A stretch of 5,219 nucleotides of DNA from CALAED01 sp937891035 (GTDB taxonomy: Bacteria; Actinomycetota; Actinomycetes; Streptosporangiales; Streptosporangiaceae). The notes beneath the pieces were generated by a model. It ran no database searches. It had not been told where the DNA came from and saw only the letters and a program-made list of their open reading frames with translations. The DNA lies in the NCBI GenBank assembly GCA_035642125.1, contig DASQSZ010000140.1:1-5219 (forward strand), given 5' to 3'. Position numbers and translations under genes: made by a program. The stretch's first letter is position 1, and the number at the start of each line of letters is the position of its first letter. Below, in pieces: positions 1 through 4,249 of this stretch.

Positions 1-746
1 CCGGCGCCGCCGCGGGCCCGTTCGACGGCCGTGCCGAGCACGGCGAGCAGCGCCGCGAGGTCGTTGCCGTCGACCTGTTCCCCCGGTATGCCGTAGCCGA
101 CGCCCTTGTGGGCGAGCGAGGGAGCGGCCGTCTGCCGGGCCAGGGGCACGGAGATCGCGTACCGGTTGTTCTGGACGAAGAACACCACGGGGGTCTGGAA
201 GACGGCGGCGAAGTTGAGGGCTTCGTGAAAGTCGCCCTCGCTCGTGGCGCCGTCGCCGCACAGCGCCATCACCACGGTCGGCTCGCCCTTGAGCCTCGCG
301 GCGTGGGCCACGCCGACCGCGTGCGGGAGCTGTGTGGCCAGCGGCGTGGTCTGCGGGGCCACCTTGCGTTCATACGGGTTGTGCCCGCAGTGCCAGTCGC
401 CCTGGAGCAGGACCAGTGCCTCCACCGGGTCGAGGCCGCGCGCGACCATGGCCGCGACGTCGCGGTACGTCGGGAACAGCCAATCGTCGTCGGTCAGGAC
501 CTGCGCCGCCGCGACCTGGCACGCCTCCTGGCCGTGGGAGGACGGGTAGACCGCGAGCCGTCCCTGCCGGACCAACGCGGACGCCTGATCGTTGACCCGC
601 CGCGCGGTCGTCATGGCGGCGTAAGCCGCGAGCAGCGCCTCGCCGGACGGAAGCCGGTACGTCTCGTGTGGGACGGGCTCGCCCTCCGGGCTGATCAGCC
701 TGACCGGCGCGTCCGACGGGAGCAGACGTCGAGGATCAGATGTCAT
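1..746 (-). CDS. 2-oxoacid dehydrogenase E1 component, alpha subunit (branched-chain or pyruvate type), 5' part
   Basis: E1-alpha subunits bind thiamine diphosphate and, with E1-beta, decarboxylate a 2-oxoacid and pass the acyl group to lipoyl-E2 in the cytoplasm. The visible 248 residues (usual length about 350-400) include the thiamine-diphosphate motif: GDGATSEGD at residues 164-172, ending in the NN pair at 193-194. Other family signatures are SSHGQEA (69-75), DWLFPTYRD (88-96), the LATQLPHAVG block (136-145) and RQTAAPSLAHKGVGYG (204-219). The gene leaves the window at base 1. The start is uncertain: in-frame ATGs lie at 744-746, 759-761 and 780-782, none with a strong SD. The last overlaps the predicted -10 box and is unlikely. 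The divergent Lrp/AsnC gene favours a branched-chain 2-oxoacid dehydrogenase (bkdA-like), but PDH cannot be excluded without the beta and E2 genes. Family assignment is firm; substrate is inference. Confidence 0.93.
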   Translation of the reverse strand, partial: MTSDPRRLLPSDAPVRLISPEGEPVPHETYRLPSGEALLAAYAAMTTARRVNDQASALVRQGRLAVYPSSHGQEACQVAAAQVLTDDDWLFPTYRDVAAMVARGLDPVEALVLLQGDWHCGHNPYERKVAPQTTPLATQLPHAVGVAHAARLKGEPTVVMALCGDGATSEGDFHEALNFAAVFQTPVVFFVQNNRYAISVPLARQTAAPSLAHKGVGYGIPGEQVDGNDLAALLAVLGTAVERARGGA

Positions 747-763
747 GACCAGATGGTCCATGA
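743..763. promoter_or_regulatory. Imperfect palindrome over the E1-alpha start codons (possible operator)
   Basis: Outer arms TCATG (743-747) and CATGA (759-763) and inner arms ACCA (748-751) and TGGT (754-757) face each other around GA, with one unpaired C at 758. It covers two of the three candidate E1-alpha start codons and lies just downstream of the predicted transcription start. Symmetry is visible directly. A role as an Lrp/AsnC binding site or as an mRNA hairpin masking the start is inference. Confidence 0.35.
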
Positions 764-775
764 CGATCCATATGC

Positions 776-805
776 TTTCCATAATCGGACAAAATGCGAG
801 ATTAT
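776..805 (+). promoter_or_regulatory. Predicted promoter of the Lrp/AsnC gene
   Basis: Read rightward, TTTCCA (776-781) is followed after 18 nt by GATTAT (800-805), placing the start near 812. It overlaps the leftward promoter almost completely, each -35 touching the other's -10. The -35 is weak (4/6). If correct, the upstream in-frame ATG at 794 is not transcribed, which supports the GTG start at 869. Confidence 0.35.
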
Positions 806-806
806 G
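780..806. promoter_or_regulatory. Perfect 7-bp inverted repeat in the divergent E1-alpha/Lrp control region
   Basis: CATAATC (780-786) and its exact complement GATTATG (800-806) are separated by 13 bp, so centres are 20 bp apart, about two helical turns. The element is AT-rich in otherwise GC-rich DNA. It sits midway between the divergent genes, as expected for a dimeric regulator such as the adjacent Lrp/AsnC protein. Each arm also contains a -10-like hexamer for one direction. The binding role is inferred. Confidence 0.5.
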
Positions 807-810
807 TCAC
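781..810 (-). promoter_or_regulatory. Predicted promoter of the E1-alpha operon
   Basis: Read leftward, a -35-like GTGACA (810 to 805) is followed after 18 nt by a -10-like GATTAT (786 to 781). Transcription would start near 774, leaving a short leader before the ATGs at 759-761 and 744-746. Matches are partial (5/6 to TTGACA, 4/6 to TATAAT), so this is a moderate prediction only. Confidence 0.4.
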
Positions 811-868
811 CACATGCGCTGATTTAAGAGGCCAAACGTCCAGTCAGCGCCACAACCGGGAGGCGGTG

Positions 869-1333
869 GTGAGACAGGTGGCACACCCGCTCGACGCGAT
901 CGACCAGCGGATCATCGAACAGCTCACCCAGGACGGCCGGATGTCCATCCGCACGCTCGCACAGACGTTGCACATCTCACGCGCGAACGCGTACGCGCGC
1001 TTGGAGCGGCTCCGGTCGTCGGGGGTCATCCGCGGATTTCGAGCGGACGTCGACCCGGCCGCGGCCGGCCTGGCCACCTCGGCGTACGTGACGCTCAACC
1101 TACGCCAGGCAGAGTGGCGGCATGTACGCGAGCGGCTGAGCGCGCTGCGCGGAATCGCGCAGATCGCGCTCGTGGGCGGGGAGTTCGACGTCATCCTGTT
1201 GATCCGCGCGCATGACAACGCGGACCTGCGCCGGCTCATCCTGGACGAGATACACGCCATCCCGGGCGTCATCAACACACGGACCCTGCTGGTCTTCGAA
1301 GAGTCCGAACCCCTGCGCTGGAAGACGCCCTGA
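869..1333 (+). CDS. Lrp/AsnC-family transcriptional regulator
   Basis: A 154-residue DNA-binding regulator of the leucine-responsive/AsnC family, at the usual length for the family. Residues 8-60 form the N-terminal helix-turn-helix domain (LDAIDQRIIEQL, DGRMSIRTLAQTLHISRANA, RLERLRSSGVIRGF). Residues about 70-145 form the ligand-sensing RAM domain, with VGGEFDVILLIRA (102-114) and IPGVINTRTLLVF (131-143). The GTG at 869 is chosen because GGGAGG (858-863) lies 5 nt upstream. The adjacent GTG at 866 is too close to that site and the GTG at 878 too far. The frame stays open up to an ATG at 794, but that stretch is uncharacteristic and overlaps the promoter region. It is divergent from the E1-alpha gene, so local regulation of that operon, likely responding to a branched-chain amino acid or oxoacid, and autoregulation are the best inferences, as for BkdR-type proteins. 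Confidence 0.95.
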   Translation: MRQVAHPLDAIDQRIIEQLTQDGRMSIRTLAQTLHISRANAYARLERLRSSGVIRGFRADVDPAAAGLATSAYVTLNLRQAEWRHVRERLSALRGIAQIALVGGEFDVILLIRAHDNADLRRLILDEIHAIPGVINTRTLLVFEESEPLRWKTP

Positions 1334-1336
1334 GGG

Positions 1337-1357
1337 CCGGCCGGTCACCGGCGCCGG
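1337..1357. terminator. GC-rich hairpin between convergent genes (weak terminator candidate)
   Basis: CCGG blocks at 1337-1340 and 1341-1344 can pair with CCGG at 1354-1357 and 1348-1351 around a TCA loop, with a 2-nt bulge. It begins just after the Lrp stop codon and lies before the converging gene that ends at 1367. No T-tract follows on either side, so efficiency as an intrinsic terminator is doubtful. Confidence 0.3.
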
Positions 1358-1366
1358 ACCGTCTCC

Positions 1367-1600
1367 TCATCGGCGCAGCGGGTTGGGGTTGTCCCCGTCG
1401 GCGAGTTCGGCGGTGTTGAACTGTATCCAAGAGCCGCGGTAAACGAGGTCGGCCTCGATATGCATGCGAATTGATTTTTGGGGGGTGAAAGGCGTGGCGT
1501 GAAAGATGCCTTCCGCGGCCCAGGTACCGCGAAAATAGTTGAGCTCGGCCAGTTGGGGCGGCGGCATGGGAATCAGCTGCTGGTCATCGGATGTGGTCAT
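1367..1600 (-). CDS. Short protein, probably C-terminally truncated member of a small beta-barrel-like family
   Basis: A 77-residue product. Its core, LAELNYFRGTW (residues 15-25), EGIFHATPF (28-36) and a later TAELADGDNPNPL segment (62-74), resembles the N-terminal half of small lipocalin/nitrobindin-like or DUF1579-like proteins, which are usually about 150 residues. The reading frame stops just after NPNPLRR, where I would expect the barrel to continue, so the gene looks cut short. The start at 1600 is chosen because AAAGG (1608-1612) sits 7 nt upstream; the ATG at 1606 is only 1 nt from it. More codons end in A or T here than in neighbouring genes (about a quarter). Function is not known; the family resemblance is from memory and moderate. 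It could be an expressed short protein or a relic. Confidence 0.5.
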   Translation of the reverse strand: MTTSDDQQLIPMPPPQLAELNYFRGTWAAEGIFHATPFTPQKSIRMHIEADLVYRGSWIQFNTAELADGDNPNPLRR

Positions 1601-1691
1601 TGTCATGCCTTTCTGCGCGGTTCCGCACAACCGATACCGGGGCCGGCCGGGCCATGTCCGCCGGTCGGCCTCGGGTTGGCGCTCACTCTGG

Positions 1692-1985
1692 TCGGACATC
1701 GACAAGGCGCTGCGGGCCGCTCGATCCTTCCACCTCGTCCTTGCCGACATCGCCGGTAACGACCGTATTCACAGAATCATCGAGGACCTCGTGGACGAGG
1801 TACGCCGCCCGCACTACCTGCTCCCGAACGTCGAAGGCCACATCACCTCCGCCGGGGAACTGCGTGCCCACGCCCTCATCCTCGGGGCGCTCCGCGACGG
1901 GAACGGCCAGCGCGCCGCCGAGCTCGTCCTGGAGCACCTCAACGAGGTGGCACAGACCCTCGTCAAAGGCTTCGCCGGCGTGTAG
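1692..1985 (+). pseudogene. C-terminal fragment of a GntR-type regulator (FCD ligand-binding domain)
   Basis: The reading frame encodes about 97 residues typical of the C-terminal part of an FCD domain, the effector-binding half of FadR-subfamily GntR regulators. Visible are SFHLVLADIAGN near the beginning, RAHALILGALRDGNGQRAAEL in the middle region and LEHLNEVAQ near the end. These carry three histidines in the spacing of the FCD metal/ligand site. The winged helix-turn-helix (about 70 residues) and the first part of the FCD are missing. Upstream the frame stays open, but that DNA overlaps the minus-strand gene at 1367-1600 and its leader and does not look like a GntR protein. No convincing start or SD was found at 1692. 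The aspartate expected three residues before the FH pair appears to be alanine. I read it as a relic that cannot bind DNA. Confidence 0.65.
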
Positions 1986-2018
1986 GCGCCGCGAACCCGG
2001 CCGCCGTCCCGTCGTCGG

Positions 2019-2765
2019 TCAACCGCCGAGCGCGCCGCTGATCTTGTCGGCTGCGGTCTTCGCCTCGGGCAGGATGCGATCCATCTCGGCAGGACTCATC
2101 CGGCCACTTGGGCCGGAGATCGACAGGGCCGCCGTGACGTGCCCGGAGGCGTCGCGAACCGGCACCGCGATCGCGCTCACGCCCGCGATGGTCTCGTCGA
2201 AGGCACGGTCGTGCCCGTCGCGGCGGCTCGCGTCGAGTCGGGCGATTAACGCGTCCCTGCTCGCGAGGCCGCTGGACTGCCACGCCGACTCGTCCGCGTG
2301 CGCCAGCACGCCGTCGATCTCCGCTCGGGGCAGGTGCGCCAGCAGCACCCGGCCCGGCGCGCCCTTCCACAGCGGGTAGGGGACGCCGAGTTCGGAGTGC
2401 GCCCGCAGCTCGGACTGGCTCTGCACCTCTTCGATGAACATCCGTTCGGGGCCGATCGCCACGGACAGGCCGATCGTCTCGTTGGTCAGGTCGCGGAGCG
2501 CCCGCATGTGCGGCAGCGCGGCGTTCCTCAGGTCGAGACGCTCCCGATAGGCCATGCCGAGCGTCAAGGTCTTCGGCCCGAGCCGGTACTTGCGGCTGAC
2601 CGGGTCCTGGACGGTCATGCGCGACTCTTCGAGTGACTGCAACAGCCGTTGCGCCGTGCTTTTCGGCAGACCGACCCTGGCGGCGAGTTCGCGAGCGCTG
2701 AGGCCCTGCTCGCTCACGCGCAGCTCGTCCAAGATCATCATCGCTTTGCGCAACGTCTCGCTCAA
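2019..2765 (-). CDS. IclR-family transcriptional regulator
   Basis: A full-length 248-residue regulator; IclR proteins are usually about 240-280 residues. The N-terminal winged helix-turn-helix spans roughly residues 5-65, with LSARELAARVGLPKSTAQRL (22-41) as the recognition region and KYRLG (59-63) ending the wing. The C-terminal effector domain follows from about 75, with WKGAPGRVLLAHL (133-145) and GVSAIAVPVRD (195-205) then AALSISGP (212-219). The start is a TTG at 2765-2763: GGGAGG (2777-2772) lies 6 nt upstream and no in-frame ATG lies near it. It is divergent from the transporter-sulfatase operon, so it most likely controls that operon and itself, responding to the transported compound or a breakdown product. 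Whether it represses or activates cannot be told. It converges on the FCD relic with a 33-bp gap in which I see no clear terminator. Confidence 0.96.
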   Translation of the reverse strand: MSETLRKAMMILDELRVSEQGLSARELAARVGLPKSTAQRLLQSLEESRMTVQDPVSRKYRLGPKTLTLGMAYRERLDLRNAALPHMRALRDLTNETIGLSVAIGPERMFIEEVQSQSELRAHSELGVPYPLWKGAPGRVLLAHLPRAEIDGVLAHADESAWQSSGLASRDALIARLDASRRDGHDRAFDETIAGVSAIAVPVRDASGHVTAALSISGPSGRMSPAEMDRILPEAKTAADKISGALGG

Positions 2766-2771
2766 GCCGCA

Positions 2772-2777
2772 CCTCCC
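2772..2777 (-). promoter_or_regulatory. Ribosome binding site that fixes the TTG start of the IclR gene
   Basis: Read leftward, GGGAGG followed by T lies 6 nt before the TTG at 2765. A GTG start at 2772 in another frame opens a long shadow frame but would lie within this site, so the TTG is preferred. Confidence 0.7.
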
Positions 2778-2807
2778 TTGACAGATCTCACCCTAGCAAG
2801 CCACGAT
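2778..2807 (+). promoter_or_regulatory. Predicted promoter of the transporter-sulfatase operon
   Basis: A perfect TTGACA (2778-2783) is followed after 18 nt by CACGAT (2802-2807), which keeps the A and AT of a -10 box. The start would be near 2814, giving a leader of about 53 nt. The -35 abuts the SD of the divergent IclR gene and overlaps the left arm of the 8-bp inverted repeat, suiting control by the IclR protein. The -10 is poor (3/6). Confidence 0.4.
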
Positions 2808-2847
2808 GCCAATTGTCCCATTATTCGGTCCACTGTCCCAGATCTGT
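2781..2847. promoter_or_regulatory. Widely spaced 8-bp inverted repeat flanking the IclR/transporter promoter region
   Basis: ACAGATCT (2781-2788) and its exact complement AGATCTGT (2840-2847) bracket 51 bp of the 101-bp intergenic region. Each arm contains the 6-bp palindrome AGATCT, so each could be a self-symmetric site. The arms overlap the candidate -35 boxes of the two divergent promoters. These could be paired IclR operators; the binding role is inferred. Confidence 0.4.
2814..2840 (+). repeat. TGTCCCA direct repeats spaced 20 bp
   Basis: TGTCCCA occurs at 2814-2820 and again at 2834-2840, exactly 20 bp apart, so on the same face of the helix. A related GGTCCA lies between them (2827-2832). 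They sit between the arms of the 8-bp inverted repeat. They may be regulator half-sites or chance. Confidence 0.35.
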
Positions 2848-2850
2848 GCA
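2820..2850 (-). promoter_or_regulatory. Possible promoter of the IclR gene
   Basis: Read leftward, TGCACA (2850 to 2845) and AATAAT (2825 to 2820) are separated by 19 nt. This would start transcription near 2813, about 48 nt before the TTG. Spacing is long and the -35 is weak, so this is tentative. Confidence 0.25.
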
Positions 2851-2866
2851 CCCCCCGGAGGACCCG

Positions 2867-4249
2867 ATGAGAGACGCCCCCCACATAGGCACGTCCGGAT
2901 CGGTCGGCAAGGTGGTCGTCGCGAGCGTCATCGGCGCCGTCATCGAGTGGTACGACTTCTTCCTCTACGCCACCATGGCCGCGCTCGTGTTCAACCGCGA
3001 GTTCTTCCCGACCACCAACCCACTCGTCGGCACCATGGTCGCCTTCGGCACCTTCGCCGCCGGGTTCGTCACCCGACCTATCGGGGGCTTGATCTTCGGG
3101 CACTACGGTGACCGGCTCGGCCGCAAGAAGATGCTTGTGATCACCATGTTGATCATGGGTGGCGCGACCTTCGCGATGGGCCTGCTGCCGACTTACGCGG
3201 CCATCGGCGTATGGGCGCCGGTGCTCCTGCTCATCCTGCGAATGCTGCAGGGCATCGGCCTCGGCGGCGAGTGGGGCGGCGCGGCCATCCTCACCTTCGA
3301 GCACGCGCCGCGAAACGCGCGGGGCTGGATCAGCAGCTGGCCGCAGACCGCCGTGCCCATCGGCCTGTTGCTGTCCACCCTCGCGGTGGGCGGCGCCAGC
3401 TCGTTCGGCCCGGACGCGCTGGCGTCGTGGGCGTGGCGACTGCCGTTCCTGTTCAGCATCGTGCTGGTCGGGGTCGGCTTCTTCGTACGACTCAGGGTGA
3501 GCGAGCCCCCCGCGTTCGAGAAGATCGTGGAGACCAACAGTCAGGAGCGGATACCGTTCATCAAGGTCTTTCAGGAGTTTCCGAAGCTCACGTTGCTGGG
3601 CATGGGCACCCGGTTTTGCGAAAGCCTCACGTTCAACATCTACAACGCGTTCATCCTCACCTATACGACGTCCGTGCTCGACCTCTCCAAGGACGTCGCG
3701 CTCAACGGCTTGATGATCGCCGCCGTCATCGGGTTCGTGATCATCCCGTTCGCCGGGCGGTTGTCCGACAGGGTCGGCCGCAGACCCGTGCTCGCCCTGG
3801 GGGCGCTGATCTCAGGGATCTCCGCCTTCCCGGTCTTCGCGATGATCGATACCGCGAGCACACCGCTCGTGTGGACCGGGATCATCATCGGCTGGGCGCT
3901 CGGCGCGTGCACGATGTTCGGCCCGGAGGCCGCATTCTTCGCCGAGCTCTATCCGACGCGAGTGCGCTATTCGGGAATGTCCATCGTCTACCAGATCGGC
4001 GTATTGCCGTCAGGGGCGATCGCCCCGGCCGTCGCCATCGCCCTGGTGAGCGCCTCCGACGGCGCATCGTGGCCCGTCGCGCTGTACACGATGATCGGCG
4101 CCGCCATCGCGCTGGTCGCGCTGGCCTTCACCCCGGAGATGTCCCGGCGGGGCGGCGGCGACCATCCGGCGGACGGCGTTCCGGCGGACGGCGTCCCGGC
4201 CCCGCACCCTCAGCCGTCGACCGCGAACCCAGCCTGGAGACAAGCGTGA
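2867..4249 (+). CDS. MHS-family major facilitator transporter (metabolite:H+ symporter)
   Basis: A 460-residue inner-membrane transporter of the metabolite:H+ symporter group of the MFS, related to ShiA, ProP, KgtP and YhjE, whose known members carry shikimate, betaine, dicarboxylates or other organic anions. Hallmarks are VIEWYDFFLYATMAALVF (25-42) in helix 1, the loop motif GHYGDRLGRKK (78-88), RMLQGIGLGGEWGGA (125-139), the second-half loop GRLSDRVGRRP (297-307) and FFAELYPTRVRYSG (357-370). About twelve hydrophobic segments are visible. The ATG at 2867 is chosen because GGAGG (2857-2861) lies 5 nt upstream; an in-frame TTG at 2813 has no good SD. The C-terminal tail (about 425-460) is hydrophilic and proline-rich and contains a duplicated PADGV. 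It overlaps the sulfatase gene by 4 bp, so translation is probably coupled. An organic sulfate substrate is inferred from that link. Confidence 0.95.
   Translation: MRDAPHIGTSGSVGKVVVASVIGAVIEWYDFFLYATMAALVFNREFFPTTNPLVGTMVAFGTFAAGFVTRPIGGLIFGHYGDRLGRKKMLVITMLIMGGATFAMGLLPTYAAIGVWAPVLLLILRMLQGIGLGGEWGGAAILTFEHAPRNARGWISSWPQTAVPIGLLLSTLAVGGASSFGPDALASWAWRLPFLFSIVLVGVGFFVRLRVSEPPAFEKIVETNSQERIPFIKVFQEFPKLTLLGMGTRFCESLTFNIYNAFILTYTTSVLDLSKDVALNGLMIAAVIGFVIIPFAGRLSDRVGRRPVLALGALISGISAFPVFAMIDTASTPLVWTGIIIGWALGACTMFGPEAAFFAELYPTRVRYSGMSIVYQIGVLPSGAIAPAVAIALVSASDGASWPVALYTMIGAAIALVALAFTPEMSRRGGGDHPADGVPADGVPAPHPQPSTANPAWRQA
4166..4200 (+). repeat. 15-bp tandem repeat in the transporter tail
   Basis: CCGGCGGACGGCGTT (4166-4180) is repeated with one change (final C) at 4181-4195, and the next bases begin a third copy. 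It encodes PADGVPADGVPA. The unit is a multiple of three, so copy-number change would keep frame. Confidence 0.8.

Noticed and set aside
108..827. 239-codon open frame on the plus strand
   Set aside because: Lies antisense to the E1-alpha gene, whose translation matches a known family throughout; the plus-strand product is arginine- and histidine-rich with no recognisable motif.
794..868. 25-codon N-terminal extension of the Lrp/AsnC protein from the ATG at 794
   Set aside because: It has no SD, overlaps the predicted promoter, and would make the protein longer than the family; the GTG at 869 has a well-spaced GGGAGG.
1986..2018. Possible terminator between the FCD relic and the IclR gene
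   Set aside because: The segment is GC-rich, but I could not form a convincing stem and there is no T-tract.
1591..2379. 262-codon plus-strand open frame
   Set aside because: Spans the FCD relic in the wrong frame and the antisense of the IclR gene; composition is serine/arginine-rich as expected for a shadow frame.
1963..2772. 269-codon minus-strand open frame starting at GTG 2772
   Set aside because: Covers the IclR gene in another frame; the product is an arginine-rich low-complexity sequence, while the TTG frame gives a textbook IclR protein.
2813..2866. Transporter start at the TTG at 2813
   Set aside because: It adds 18 residues unlike MHS N-termini, lacks a good SD, and overlaps the control region; the ATG at 2867 has GGAGG at ideal spacing.
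2762..3304. 180-codon minus-strand open frame
   Set aside because: Antisense to the transporter 5' region; acidic/histidine-rich shadow with no family resemblance.
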